A stretch of 64,000 nt of DNA from [Zimmermannella] faecalis ATCC 13722. Its GTDB lineage: Bacteria; Actinomycetota; Actinomycetes; Actinomycetales; Microbacteriaceae. The notes beneath the pieces are model-generated. The model was not told the origin of the DNA and searched no databases. It worked only from the letters and a program-made list of their open reading frames with translations. The stretch spans positions 1-64,000 of the forward strand of contig NZ_KB907075.1 of assembly GCF_000381765.1 (NCBI RefSeq). Direction: 5' to 3'. Made by a program: the position numbers and the translations under genes. This document shows positions 31,126-40,425 of this stretch, piece after piece. Numbering within the stretch: the stretch's first letter is position 1; each line of letters starts with the position of its first letter.

Positions 31126-32535
31126 ATGACTTCGCTCAAGTCCCGCCGCCGGGCCGGTGGCCGCAGCGCCAACCGGTCGGGATTCACGATCGGCGCAACT
31201 GCCCTGCTCATCGTCGGGCTCGTCGGCAACGGCGCGATCACCGCGAACGCGAAAGACCTCGACGACTACGCGACCTGGGACGACGTCGTCGCCGCCCAGA
31301 ACGACATCGACGCACAGAACGCCCTGATCGACGAGATCAACGGCCAGATTCAGGAGCTCGAGACCCAGGTCGCCGAGGCCGAAGAGGTCGCCGAGGCTGC
31401 GGGCGCCGCGTACTCGCAGGCCGAGGCCGCATCGACCAGCCAGGGCGAGAAGGTCTACTCGCTGCAGACCCAGGCCGACGCCGCCGCGGCAGAGGCCGAC
31501 GAAGCCGAGTCGGAGGCCGCCGGCTACGTCGCGGCCATGGCCGACCGCGTGCCCGTCGACCCCACGGTCGAGCTGCTGACGAACCCCGACGACGCCGACG
31601 GGTTCCTCATGGGCATGTCGACGCTCTCGAAGCTCGGCACGCAGAACGGCGCCGTCTACGAAAACGCCGTCGCGGCCCGCAACAACGCGAACTCGCTCGC
31701 CGACCAGGCGCAGGTCGCCCTCGAAGAGCTCGAAGAGCTCGAGGCCGAGGCGCAGGCCAACTACCAGGCCGCGGTCGACGCACAGCTCGACCTGCAGGCC
31801 GCCCGCGACGAGAAGACCGAAAAGGGCTCCGAGCTTGAGGCCATGCTTGCCCCGCTCGAAGAGCACCGCGAGGTCGTCGCGGCCGACTACCAAGAGGGCG
31901 AGCGCCTGCGCGAAGAAGAGCGCAAGCGCATCGAAGAAGAGCAGCGCAAGGCCGCCGAAGAGGCCGCCGCAGCGGCCGCAGCCGCCCAGGCGGCCGCCGA
32001 GAAGGCGCAGGCCCAGGCGAACCAGAACGCCTCGTCGGGCGGCTCCTCGGGCTCGAGCGGCTCGTCGGGCGGCTCCTCCGGCGGTGGCGGCGGTGGCGGC
32101 AGCGAGGCGCCGACCGGCTCGGGCTACGTGCCCCCGCTCGGCTACAACGCCTACATCACGAGCCCCTACGGCTGGCGCATCCACCCCGTGTATGGCTACT
32201 CGCGCCTGCACAACGGCACCGACTTCGTCGTGCCGGGCGGCACCTGCGGCACCCCGATCTACGCGGTCTCGGCGGGCACCGTCACCTACGCCGCGTGGCT
32301 CGACGGCTGGGGCAACCGAGTCGACTACCAGCTCGACGACGGCACGACCCTCGGCAACGCGCACATCATGCCAGGAGGCATCATGGTCTACCCCGGCCAG
32401 CGCGTCGCCGCCGGCCAGATCATCGCCTACGCGGGCACGACCGGCCCCTCGACCGGCTGCCACCTGCACTTCATGGTGAACAACGGCGCCGTCGACCCCG
32501 TCGGCTGGCTCGCCGCCCGCGGCATCTACTACTAA
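31126..32535 (+). CDS. M23-family (LytM) peptidoglycan hydrolase with coiled-coil
   Basis: The product has 469 residues. A signal peptide or anchor (about 20-42) is followed by a long Glu/Ala-rich coiled coil (about 45-290), a Gly/Ser linker (about 304-330) and a C-terminal LytM domain (about 340-469). The domain has SPYGWRIHPVYGYSRLHNGTDF (metal His and Asp) and the second His pair in CHLHFMVN. Such proteins cut peptide cross-links in the cell wall, or activate amidases, during division. A GNAHIM segment replaces the usual YGHL. It has its own promoter and is followed by a 19-bp terminator stem. Confidence 0.92.
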   Translation: MTSLKSRRRAGGRSANRSGFTIGATALLIVGLVGNGAITANAKDLDDYATWDDVVAAQNDIDAQNALIDEINGQIQELETQVAEAEEVAEAAGAAYSQAEAASTSQGEKVYSLQTQADAAAAEADEAESEAAGYVAAMADRVPVDPTVELLTNPDDADGFLMGMSTLSKLGTQNGAVYENAVAARNNANSLADQAQVALEELEELEAEAQANYQAAVDAQLDLQAARDEKTEKGSELEAMLAPLEEHREVVAADYQEGERLREEERKRIEEEQRKAAEEAAAAAAAAQAAAEKAQAQANQNASSGGSSGSSGSSGGSSGGGGGGGSEAPTGSGYVPPLGYNAYITSPYGWRIHPVYGYSRLHNGTDFVVPGGTCGTPIYAVSAGTVTYAAWLDGWGNRVDYQLDDGTTLGNAHIMPGGIMVYPGQRVAAGQIIAYAGTTGPSTGCHLHFMVNNGAVDPVGWLAARGIYY

Positions 32536-32562
32536 GCCGGCAACCACAGACCGCACGCACAA

Positions 32563-32604
32563 CGACGCGGGGCGCGGATCCACTCGGATCCGCGCCCCGC
32601 GTCG
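32563..32604. terminator. Convergent terminator, 19-bp perfect stem
   Basis: Bases 32563-32581 pair perfectly with 32586-32604 around a 4-base loop (ACTC), between the converging peptidase and pyrophosphatase genes. It should stop transcription in both directions. Confidence 0.88.
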
Positions 32605-32629
32605 CGTATCGGCTCAGCGCCGGGATGCG

Positions 32630-33118
32630 CTACTCGGCCGGCTTGTAGGCCTTCAGCGAGCGCTCGATGATCGCCTCGGCGTCGGCCGCCGAACCCCACG
32701 AGTCGACCTTGACCCACTTGCCGGGCTCGAGGTCCTTGTAGTGCTCGAAGAAGTGCTTGAGCTGGTCACGGGTGTTCTCGGGCACGTCCTCGAGCTCCTG
32801 CAGGTGCGCGAAGCGCGGGTCCTTGTGCGGCACGCAGAGAATCTTGTCGTCGCCGCCGGCCTCGTCAGACATGTGGAGCACGCCGACGGGGCGCACCTTC
32901 AGGCCGACGCCGGGGAACACCGGGTACTCGAGCAGCACGAGCGCGTCGAGCGGGTCGCCGTCGTCGGCGAGGGTGTGCTCGAAGAAGCCGTAGTCGACGG
33001 GGTACACGAACGGGGTAAACAGCACGCGGTCGAGGAAAACCCGGCCGGTCTCGTGGTCAACCTCGTACTTGTTGTGGCTGCCACGAGGAATCTCAATGAC
33101 GACGTCGTAGGTGCTCAA
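32630..33118 (-). CDS. ppa: Inorganic pyrophosphatase (soluble, family I)
   Basis: The product has 162 residues, the usual bacterial length. Motifs are [30 protein letters not shown], the [11 protein letters not shown] aspartate cluster and KWVKV near the end. It hydrolyses pyrophosphate with Mg, pulling biosynthetic reactions forward. The start is TTG at 33118, with AGGAG seven bases upstream and the product beginning [12 protein letters not shown], matching family N-termini. No ATG lies at a sensible place. It is divergent from tilS. Confidence 0.95.
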   Translation of the reverse strand: MSTYDVVIEIPRGSHNKYEVDHETGRVFLDRVLFTPFVYPVDYGFFEHTLADDGDPLDALVLLEYPVFPGVGLKVRPVGVLHMSDEAGGDDKILCVPHKDPRFAHLQELEDVPENTRDQLKHFFEHYKDLEPGKWVKVDSWGSAADAEAIIERSLKAYKPAE

Positions 33119-33300
33119 TTCTGCTCCTGAAAGTGAGAGAGGCGCGTGCGCGCAGGACGGCACCAGAGTACCGGCTGTGCGTGCCACGGCGCCGAGGATA
33201 CGCGGGGCGTGGCCGCGCGAGGGTCGCGCGCGAGCGTGCACGCGTATCCACCTGTGCCGCCCCGATACATTTGGGGCCAAGTGCCGAGTACCCTGGGTGT

Positions 33301-34314
33301 GTGACAGATCGACCCCGCTTAACTCCGCCGGTAGCCGATATTCGGCGCGCCGTGCGCAACTCGCTGCGCGGCGTGGCCGTCGAGGGCGACCTCGTGCTGG
33401 TCGCACTGTCGGGAGGCCCCGACTCCCTCTCGCTCGCCGCCGGACTCGCCTTTGAGGCACCGCGCGCAGGCCTTCGCGCCGGCGCCATCATCGTTGACCA
33501 CCAGCTGCAACCCGGCTCGGCCGAACAGGCCGACCGTGCCGCAGAGCAAGCCCGCGAGCTCGGGCTCGACCCCGTGCTCGTCGAACGCATCGACGTCGTC
33601 GACGACGGTGCCGGCCCCGAGGCCTCGGCCCGCGCGGCCCGCTACGGCGCGATCGACCGCGTGCGCGAAGAGGTCGGCGCGTCGTGGGTCGTGCTCGGCC
33701 ACACGCTCGACGACCAGGCCGAAACTGTGCTGCTCGGGCTCGCCCGCGGCTCGGGCGGCAAGTCGCTCCACGGCATGGCGGTCGTGAACGGGCCGCTCGT
33801 GCGTCCGCTGCTCGGCATCCACCGCGAGGCGACGCAGCAGGCGTGCGCCGACCAGGGCCTCGAGCCGTGGCACGACCCGATGAACGACGACGAGTCGTAC
33901 CGCCGCGTACGCATTCGAAAGAACGTCATGCCCGTGCTCGAGTCGGAGCTCGGCCCCGGCATCGCCGAGGCCCTCGCCCGCACCGCGACGACCCTGCGCG
34001 AAGACTCCGAGACCCTCGACTCCCTCGCCCTCGAGTGGGCGCGCGAGATCGTCGACACCGACGAAGACGGCCGCGTCACGCTCGACGTCGGCGGCCTCGT
34101 CACGCAGCCCGCGGCCCTGCGCCAGCGCATCTGCCGCGCCGTCGCCGAGCAGGGCTTCGGTGTCTCGCTCACCCGCGCGCACACGATGGCGGTCGCGGCC
34201 CTCGCAACCGAGTGGCGCGGCCAGGGCCCGATCGACCTGCCCGGCATCCGCGTCGAGCGCAACGCCGGCCGACTGCTGTTCGGCTACGCGGGCCACCCCG
34301 ACGACGAACGCTAA
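33301..34314 (+). CDS. tilS: tRNA(Ile)-lysidine synthase
   Basis: The product has 337 residues. The PP-loop ATP-pyrophosphatase motif SGGPDS lies at residues 37-42. [21 protein letters not shown] and [14 protein letters not shown] are family signatures. It converts the wobble cytidine of tRNA-Ile(CAT) to lysidine, an essential step. Length fits the actinobacterial form without the long C-terminal domain. GTG at 33301. hpt follows 29 bp downstream, the conserved tilS-hpt operon order. Confidence 0.94.
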   Translation: MTDRPRLTPPVADIRRAVRNSLRGVAVEGDLVLVALSGGPDSLSLAAGLAFEAPRAGLRAGAIIVDHQLQPGSAEQADRAAEQARELGLDPVLVERIDVVDDGAGPEASARAARYGAIDRVREEVGASWVVLGHTLDDQAETVLLGLARGSGGKSLHGMAVVNGPLVRPLLGIHREATQQACADQGLEPWHDPMNDDESYRRVRIRKNVMPVLESELGPGIAEALARTATTLREDSETLDSLALEWAREIVDTDEDGRVTLDVGGLVTQPAALRQRICRAVAEQGFGVSLTRAHTMAVAALATEWRGQGPIDLPGIRVERNAGRLLFGYAGHPDDER

Positions 34315-34343
34315 CCCGTAGTTTTCCCCGCGAAAGGAATCCC

Positions 34344-34973
34344 GTGCGCGCAACCGATATCGCCGACGACGTCCGCGAACTGCTGCTCTCCCGCGACGAC
34401 ATCCAGGAGCGCATCGCCGAACTCGCGCGCGATATCGAGGCCGACTACGTCGACCGCACGCCGCTGCTCGTCGGCGTGCTCAAGGGCGCCGTCATGGTCG
34501 TCAGCGACCTTGCCCGCGAACTGAAGATTCCCCTCGAGATGGACTGGATGGCCGTCTCGTCATACGGCTCGGGCACCGTCTCGTCGGGTGTCGTGCGCAT
34601 CCTGAAAGACCTCGACACCGACCTCACGGGCCGCGACGTGCTCATCGTCGAAGACATCATCGACTCGGGCCTCACCCTGAGCTGGCTGCGTGCGAACCTC
34701 GAGTCGCGCGGCGCCGCCTCGGTCGAGATCTGCACGCTGCTGCGCAAGCCCTCGCGCCTCAAGGTCGACGTGCCCGTGCGCTACATCGGCTTCGACGTGC
34801 CGAACGAGTTCGTCGTCGGCTACGGCCTCGACTACGACGAGCGCTACCGCAACCTGCACGACGTCGTCGTGCTGCGCCCGCACGTGTACGGCGCGTCAGA
34901 AGACGACGTCGCGGGCCCCGTCGACCCGGCCCGCAAGGTGCTCCGCACGGGCCTCGAAGAGCCCACCGAATAG
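34344..34973 (+). CDS. hpt: Hypoxanthine phosphoribosyltransferase
   Basis: The product has 209 residues. The PRPP-binding motif [17 protein letters not shown] and the purine-side [16 protein letters not shown] are clear. It salvages hypoxanthine and guanine with PRPP. The GTG at 34344 has AAAGGA at good spacing. In most actinobacteria ftsH follows next. Here a convergent acylphosphatase gene sits there instead. Confidence 0.95.
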   Translation: MRATDIADDVRELLLSRDDIQERIAELARDIEADYVDRTPLLVGVLKGAVMVVSDLARELKIPLEMDWMAVSSYGSGTVSSGVVRILKDLDTDLTGRDVLIVEDIIDSGLTLSWLRANLESRGAASVEICTLLRKPSRLKVDVPVRYIGFDVPNEFVVGYGLDYDERYRNLHDVVVLRPHVYGASEDDVAGPVDPARKVLRTGLEEPTE

Positions 34974-34999
34974 CTAGGCCGCGCCAGCCCGCGCCAGCC

Positions 35000-35275
35000 C
35001 TACGCGCGCACCTCGAACTCGTCGCCCCCGCGCGGCGTGACCTCGCTCGTTTCGACCGACTCGACGGTCGCCGACGGCGGGCCCTCGTGCGCCCACTCGA
35101 CGAGCCGGGCCACCGCATCCGCCTCTCCCTCGGCCTCGAACTCGACGCGGCTGTCGAAGAGATTGCGCACGTACCCCGCGAGGCCGAGCTCGCGCGCCGC
35201 CTTTGCGGTCGAGTAGCGGAACCCGACCCCCTGCACGACGCCCGACACGTACCCGCGCACTCGCTGTTTCGCCAT
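35000..35275 (-). CDS. Acylphosphatase
   Basis: The product has 91 residues, standard for the family. The catalytic pattern is present: SGVVQGVGFRYSTAKAA with Arg20 (phosphate binding) and GYVRNLFDSRVEFEAEG with Asn38. It hydrolyses acyl phosphates such as carbamoyl or acetyl phosphate. It is a stand-alone gene convergent with hpt. The start at 35275 is set by the family N-terminus. The ribosome site is weak. Confidence 0.92.
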   Translation of the reverse strand: MAKQRVRGYVSGVVQGVGFRYSTAKAARELGLAGYVRNLFDSRVEFEAEGEADAVARLVEWAHEGPPSATVESVETSEVTPRGGDEFEVRA

Positions 35276-35314
35276 GCCGCCAGGGTACCGGGCAAACGGA
35301 TGCGCACACCCGGC

Positions 35315-35343
35315 TTGCGCTTGACGTAACGTCAACCGATAGC
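35315..35343 (+). promoter_or_regulatory. MerR-type promoter with operator in the spacer
   Basis: A near-perfect palindrome TTGACGTAACGTCAA (35321-35335) lies between TTGCGC (35315-35320) and GATAGC (35338-35343), 41 bp upstream of the merR-type GTG. Operators inside the -35/-10 spacer are the mark of MerR regulators, so autoregulation is likely. Confidence 0.65.
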
Positions 35344-35383
35344 GTCGTCAGCGCATCGAGTTGCGGCACGAGGGAGGAGCACC

Positions 35384-36133
35384 GTGGACTGGTCAACGAA
35401 CGAGGTCGTCGCCGCCACCGGCGTCACGTCGCGCACCCTGCGCCACTACGACCACATCGGCCTGCTGCCACCCGACCGGGTGGGGCACGGCGGCCTGCGC
35501 TACTACTCGCAGCGATCGCTCGTGCGGCTGCAGCGCATCCTCGCGCTGCGCGACCTCGGGGTCGACCTCGCGGGGATCCGCGAGGTGCTCGACGGCGACG
35601 TCAGCGACCGCGAGGCGCTCGTCGAGCTGCGCGAGCGGCTCGCGCGGGAGCGGGCGCGCATCCGCCGCCAGATCGCCGCGATCGATGCGACCATCACCGC
35701 GATCACGAATGAGGAGGAAATTATGCCGAACGACATGTTCGCAGGCTTTGACCACACGAAGTACGACGCCGAGGTGCGCGAGCGCTGGGGCGACGAGGCC
35801 GCCGACCGCAGCAACGACTGGTGGACCGGGCTCGGCGAGGCTGGGCAGGCCGAGTTTCGCGCCGAACTCGCGGCGCTGAACGACGCCTGGGATGCGCAGC
35901 TCGAGGCGGGCGTCGAGCCCGGCTCGGCCGCGGCGCAGGCCGTTGCCGAGCGTCACTACCACTGGCTGCAGCGCTCGTGGGGCGGCCGCGAGGTAACCGC
36001 CGACGCCCTGCGCGGGCTCGCGCAGATGTACGTCGACGACCCGCGGTTCGCCGCGAACTACACGCGCGTCTCCCCCGCGGGCGCCGAGTTCGTGCGCGAC
36101 GCGCTCACCGAGTACGCCGCGGGACTCGCGTAG
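35384..36133 (+). CDS. MerR-family regulator with TipAS ligand domain
   Basis: The product has 249 residues. The N-terminal MerR HTH (STNEVVAATGVTSRTLRHYDHIGLLPPDR) and coiled-coil dimer helix (about 75-110) are followed by a TipAS-type domain (DHTKYDAEVRERWGDEAADRSNDWW, HYHWLQRSWGG, MYVDDPRFAANYTRVSPAGAEFV). TipA proteins bind thiopeptides and other drugs and switch on their own promoter. The conserved internal Met (MPNDMFAGFDH) could allow a second, TipAS-only product, as in Streptomyces: GAGGAAATT precedes ATG at 35723. GTG start at 35384 with GGGAGGAG upstream. Confidence 0.92.
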   Translation: MDWSTNEVVAATGVTSRTLRHYDHIGLLPPDRVGHGGLRYYSQRSLVRLQRILALRDLGVDLAGIREVLDGDVSDREALVELRERLARERARIRRQIAAIDATITAITNEEEIMPNDMFAGFDHTKYDAEVRERWGDEAADRSNDWWTGLGEAGQAEFRAELAALNDAWDAQLEAGVEPGSAAAQAVAERHYHWLQRSWGGREVTADALRGLAQMYVDDPRFAANYTRVSPAGAEFVRDALTEYAAGLA

Positions 36134-36155
36134 CGGCGCACTCGGCGACGTACTG

Positions 36156-37724
36156 CTAGCCGTCGAGCTTCGCGGGCGGGCGCGGGGCGCCGGCCGGCGG
36201 GGCGATGCGGGCGTACTCGCGCGCCGAGGTGCCCAAGCCAGACTGCGCATCCGCCCCACTGCCCGAGGCCGCCACGACCGCCTCGACACCGGCCGCGCGG
36301 GCGGGCGCCGCATCCCAGCCGCCGTCAACGGCGCGCTTCTGCACGACGATCGCCGCGACGAGAATCGCGAGGCCGATGAGCGCGAGGAAGATCGCGCCGA
36401 GCACGGCGCCGCCCTTCGCGCCGTAGCCGATGAGAATACCGAACCAGCCGAAGTCGGCGTCACCGAAGGTGGTGTTCGCCGAGCCGAAGCTGCCGAGCAC
36501 CTGCATGAGCAGCGCCGGGAGGAACGTGATGAGCAGACCGTTCACGAAGCCACCCGCGATGGCGCCGCGGCGGCCACCCGTCGCGTTGCCGAACACACCC
36601 GCGGCACCACCGGTGAAGAAGTGCGGCACGAGGCCGGGCAGAATCACCGCGAGCCCGAGCGCCGGCCCGAGCCAGGCGCCGAGCAAAAACAGCCCCGCGA
36701 GGCCCGCGACGAACGACGAGATGAACCCGATGAGCACCGCGTTCTGCGCGTACGGGAACACGATCGGCGCGTCGAGCGCGGGCACGGCGCCCGGCACGAC
36801 CTTCGCGGCGATGCCCTGGAACGCGGGCACGAGCTCACCAAGAATCGTGCGCACACCGAAGAGGATCACGGCGACCGCGATGCCGAAGCCGAGGCCCTGC
36901 GTGACCGCCTGCATGAGGAAGTTGCCGACGTTCGTCGCACCGCCGAACGCCTCGAACGCGGTCTCCTCGCCGACGCGCAGCAGGTAGATCACCGCGACGA
37001 TGACGTACATGAGCACCATCGAAAGCGCCGTCGCGACCATCGAGTCGCGGAGGAACCGCAGGCCCTCGGGCACCTTGATGTCTTCGGTCGAGGGGCTCTT
37101 CCCCTTCGGGTCGACGAGGCGCCCCACGGCACCGGCCGCGATGTAGCCGGCGGTGCCGAAGTGGCCGATCGCGATCGAGCTGTCGCCCGTGACCTTCTTC
37201 ATCCACGGCTGCGCGAGCGCCGGCAGCGACACCATGAGCACGCCGAGCAGCACGGCGCCGAGTCCCACGACGAGCCAGGTGTCCATGCCCGCCGAGGCCA
37301 TGACGATCGTGATCATCGTCGCCATGAACAGCATGTGGTGCCCCGTGAGGAACACGTACCGCAGCGGCGTGAACCGCGCGAGCAGCAGCGCGACGACGAA
37401 GCCGAGGATCATGAGCCACGACACCTGCGCGCCGTACTCGGCCTGCGCGATGCCCGCGATCGCCTCGTTCGTCGGCACGACGCCCTGCGCGCCGAGCGCG
37501 CCCTGAATCATGACGCCAAGCGGGTCGAGCGACGCCGTCACGAGCGTCGCGCCCGCGCCGATGAGTAGGAATCCGAGGGTCGCCTTGAGGCCGCCGCCGA
37601 TGACCGCGCCGACGCTCTTGCGCAGCGCGATGAGGCCGACGGCCGTGATGATGCCGATGAGGTACGCCGGCACGCTAAGAATCTCGTTCACGAGGAACTG
37701 CGCGATCGCGTAGATCACGTCCAT
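36156..37724 (-). CDS. PTS ascorbate-type transporter, membrane subunit IIC (UlaA-like)
   Basis: The product has 522 residues with about ten to eleven membrane helices. The pattern is that of the ascorbate-specific L-Asc family, with RYVFLTGHHMLFMATM, SIAIGHFGTAGYIAAGAVG, VPALDAPIVFPYAQNAVLIGF and VPHFFTGGAAGVFGNATGGRRGA. It forms the channel of a sugar PTS. The start ATG at 37724 has GGAG seven bases upstream. The in-frame TTG at 37736 would place the GGAG inside the gene. It lies 53 bp downstream of the fused IIA-IIB gene. The C-terminus carries an extra Ala/Pro-rich tail of about 50 residues. Confidence 0.92.
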   Translation of the reverse strand: MDVIYAIAQFLVNEILSVPAYLIGIITAVGLIALRKSVGAVIGGGLKATLGFLLIGAGATLVTASLDPLGVMIQGALGAQGVVPTNEAIAGIAQAEYGAQVSWLMILGFVVALLLARFTPLRYVFLTGHHMLFMATMITIVMASAGMDTWLVVGLGAVLLGVLMVSLPALAQPWMKKVTGDSSIAIGHFGTAGYIAAGAVGRLVDPKGKSPSTEDIKVPEGLRFLRDSMVATALSMVLMYVIVAVIYLLRVGEETAFEAFGGATNVGNFLMQAVTQGLGFGIAVAVILFGVRTILGELVPAFQGIAAKVVPGAVPALDAPIVFPYAQNAVLIGFISSFVAGLAGLFLLGAWLGPALGLAVILPGLVPHFFTGGAAGVFGNATGGRRGAIAGGFVNGLLITFLPALLMQVLGSFGSANTTFGDADFGWFGILIGYGAKGGAVLGAIFLALIGLAILVAAIVVQKRAVDGGWDAAPARAAGVEAVVAASGSGADAQSGLGTSAREYARIAPPAGAPRPPAKLDG

Positions 37725-37777
37725 GATGTGCTCCAACTAGTAGAAGACGAAGGGGTTTGGATGCGCGCGGCGCGCGA

Positions 37778-38620
37778 CTACACGGCGTAGCGGCGGCGCA
37801 GGGCGCCGTCGATCTCCTGCTGCGACGTGAAGTCGCGAATCACCTCGACGGGCACGCCGAGGTCGCCGAGCGAGTCGGCGATCGCGCCCGAGGTGAGCAC
37901 GAGGTCGGCCTCGCTGGCCTTCCCCTTCGCCGAGATCGTGTCGGTCGCTTCGACCGTAAAGAACGGGGCCCAGCCCCACTTGCCGAGCACCTGCTCGAGC
38001 GTGTTCTTCAGGAAGATGCTCGTGCCGACGCCGTTGCCGCACACCGTGAGGATGTGCCCCTTCGACGCGACGGTGCCGGTGAGGTCGACGTCGTCCTGTG
38101 CGGGCTCGGCCGAGGGCTTCGCCGCGCTTGCGGCGCTCGCCGGGCTGACGGTCTTGATCGCGCCGGTCGCGTCGCCGCTCGCGAGCACGTCGAGCACGGC
38201 CTCGGGGGTGGCTGCGGTGTCGAGCTGCGCGCGCTTGTCGCCGTCGGCGAGCACGCCCGCGAGCGCGGCGAGCGCCTGCTGGTGCTGCGTCGCGTCGGCC
38301 GCGGCGAGGCCCATCACGATCGTGACGGGGTCGTTGTCATCCGACCCGAACTCGACCGGCGCGGCGAGGCGCGCGAACGAGAGGCCGGTGCGCTCGACCG
38401 ACTCGTCGGGCCGGGCGTGCGCGAGCGCGAAGCCGGGTGCGATGACGATGTACGGGCCGTGCTCGTCGATCGTCGCGAGCATCGCGTCGGTGTACGCGGG
38501 CTGCGTCGCGCCGGTCTGCACGAGCAGGTCGCCCGCCGCCATGACGGCGGCGCGCCAGTCGTCGGCGGCGACATCGAGCTCGATCGCGTCGACCGAGATG
38601 AGGTTCCTGAGCTTGCCCAC
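37778..38620 (-). CDS. PTS fused IIA-IIB component, ascorbate/mannitol type
   Basis: The product has 280 residues. The IIA domain (1-150) carries His68 in FALAHARPDES, the site phosphorylated by HPr. An Ala/Pro linker (155-180) leads to the IIB domain with Cys194 in HILTVCGNGVGTSIFLKNTLE, which phosphorylates the sugar. In E. coli the ascorbate system has separate IIA and IIB, so this is a fusion. The GTG at 38620 has AAGGAG upstream. It should form a complete permease with the downstream IIC gene. No catabolic gene or dedicated regulator is adjacent, so the substrate is not proved. Confidence 0.9.
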   Translation of the reverse strand: MGKLRNLISVDAIELDVAADDWRAAVMAAGDLLVQTGATQPAYTDAMLATIDEHGPYIVIAPGFALAHARPDESVERTGLSFARLAAPVEFGSDDNDPVTIVMGLAAADATQHQQALAALAGVLADGDKRAQLDTAATPEAVLDVLASGDATGAIKTVSPASAASAAKPSAEPAQDDVDLTGTVASKGHILTVCGNGVGTSIFLKNTLEQVLGKWGWAPFFTVEATDTISAKGKASEADLVLTSGAIADSLGDLGVPVEVIRDFTSQQEIDGALRRRYAV

Positions 38621-38808
38621 GGGGGTCTCCTTCTGGGTGGCCCGGCGACGCCTGGATGCGGCGTGGCGGCCGGGCACGGTTGTGCCGACTCCCAGTCAAG
38701 TCCGGAAAAATGCGCGGCGCAACTCAGCGAGTTGGATTCGCAACCATGCGCCGTCTCGCCGGTGCTCGGTACGCTTCGGGTATCCATCCATTCGAGCGAG
38801 GAGCCGCC

Positions 38809-39102
38809 GTGCCGTACGCCATCATCACCGTCGACAAGCCGAACAGCGTCGAACTGCGCATGGAGCTGCGCCCGACGCACCTCGAGTTCCTCACCGCGAA
38901 CGTCGACCGGCTGCTCGCGGCGGGGGCGAAGAAGGATGCGGAGGGCAACCCGACCGGCAGCCTCCTCATCGTCGAGGCCGACTCGCTCGACGACGCGCAG
39001 CGCTTCGCCGCCGAAGACCCCTACGCGGTCGCCGGCCTGTTCGCCGAGACGCAGGTCGTCGAGTGGAACAAGGCGTTCTTCAACTTCGAGTCGTTCCTGT
39101 AG
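38809..39102 (+). CDS. YciI-family protein
   Basis: The product has 97 residues. The fold pattern is that of YciI: RPTHLEFLTANVDRLLAAGAKK, SLLIVEADSLDDAQRFAAEDPYAVAGLFAE and the final VVEWNKAF. Members are small ferredoxin-like dimers with a conserved His/Asp pair and no settled function. GTG at 38809 follows CGAGGAG. It ends only 6 bp from the stop of the convergent MFS gene. Confidence 0.9.
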   Translation: MPYAIITVDKPNSVELRMELRPTHLEFLTANVDRLLAAGAKKDAEGNPTGSLLIVEADSLDDAQRFAAEDPYAVAGLFAETQVVEWNKAFFNFESFL

Positions 39103-39108
39103 CGCTGG

Positions 39109-40311
39109 TTACCGCGCGGGCGCCGGTTCGCCGATCGTGCGATCGCGCCCGGCGAAGACCCCCGCGACCATGAGCCCGAGGACGACCGCGACGAGCAGCC
39201 CGAGCCCGGCCATCCACCCGCCGGTGGCCTCGAAGAGCCCGCCCGCGATGATCGGCCCGAGCCCCGCGACGACGTAGCCGATCGACTGCGCCATGCCCGA
39301 CATGCGCACGGCGTCGGCCGCCGTCGCGGTGCGCTCCGAGATGAGCCCCATCGCGACGGGGAGCATCATGCCGGTCGTGATGCCGATCATCACCGTGAAC
39401 ACGGGGATGAACTGCGGCACGAACATCGCGCCGAGCAGGCCGATGAGCGTGAGCGGCAGGTAGCCGACCGCGATGATGCGCTGGTCGCGGGCGCGGTTCA
39501 TGATCCAGGCCGCGAGGAAACCGAACGGCACGCCGACCATCTGCGCGAGCGCGAGGTGGAAACCCGCGCTTGCCTCGTCGATGCCCTGCGCGCGCTCGAT
39601 CGTCGGCATCCAGTTCGTGAACGTGTAGAACACCATCGACTGCAGGCCCATGTAGGCGCACACCGACCACGCGATCGGCGAGCGCGCGAGCCGCACGGTC
39701 GAGCCGCCCGCCGCCGCGAGGTTCGCCGCGTGGTCGCCGCGCTTCGACCGCACGAGGAACAGGGCCGCGCACGCGAGCGCGACCGGCAGCGACGCCGCGA
39801 GCGCGATTCGCCACTGCCCGCCCGTGGCCTCGGTGATGACGACCGCGAGGCCCGCGCCGAGCGACGCGCAAGCCGTCATGACGCAGGTCGTCATGCCGAG
39901 CACGAGCGGCGCGCGGGGGTGGAAGTCGCGCTTCACGAGCACCGGCAGCAGCACGTTGAGGGTTGCGATGCCGACGCCGAGCAGGCCCGTGCCGATCCAG
40001 AGCGCCCAGGCCGGCACGAGCAGGCGCAGTGCGAGGCCCGACGCGACGACGAGGAGCCCGACGAGCGCGAGCCGGTCGAAGCCGAGCGCGCGGGCAAAGC
40101 GGGCCGTCGGCAGCGCGAAGATGCCGAACGCAAACACCGGCAGTGCCGCGAGCGCGCCGAGCGTCGTCGCGTCGAGACCGACATCGTCACCGATGCGGGT
40201 CACGAGCGGACCGAACGCGGTCACGCCCGCGCGCAGGCTAGCCGCGAGCAGCAGCATCGAGACGAGGGCGAACACGCGCGATCGGTTCCAGAACGGCGCC
40301 GAACCCGACAT
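39109..40311 (-). CDS. MFS transporter, CynX/NimT-like
   Basis: The product has 400 residues with about twelve membrane helices. It begins MSGSAPFWNRSRVFALVSML and has ASLRAGVTAFGPLVTRIGDDVGL, which resembles the CynX/NimT cyanate and nitroimidazole group. SPIAWSVCAYMGLQSMVFYTFTNWMPTI in the second half fits the same group. It is likely a small-molecule exporter or anion transporter. The substrate is unknown. The ATG at 40311 has AAGGGA about 8 bases upstream. Confidence 0.87.
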   Translation of the reverse strand: MSGSAPFWNRSRVFALVSMLLLAASLRAGVTAFGPLVTRIGDDVGLDATTLGALAALPVFAFGIFALPTARFARALGFDRLALVGLLVVASGLALRLLVPAWALWIGTGLLGVGIATLNVLLPVLVKRDFHPRAPLVLGMTTCVMTACASLGAGLAVVITEATGGQWRIALAASLPVALACAALFLVRSKRGDHAANLAAAGGSTVRLARSPIAWSVCAYMGLQSMVFYTFTNWMPTIERAQGIDEASAGFHLALAQMVGVPFGFLAAWIMNRARDQRIIAVGYLPLTLIGLLGAMFVPQFIPVFTVMIGITTGMMLPVAMGLISERTATAADAVRMSGMAQSIGYVVAGLGPIIAGGLFEATGGWMAGLGLLVAVVLGLMVAGVFAGRDRTIGEPAPAR

Positions 40312-40425
40312 CGCCACATCCCTTCGTCTCGGCACCGCAGCAGCGCCATAAAAGGCCAGTATGGCGACACTTGCCGGTTGCGGCAATTTCGCGGGCGGGC
40401 GGCGTCGCTGGGGCTCGTCGCCGGG

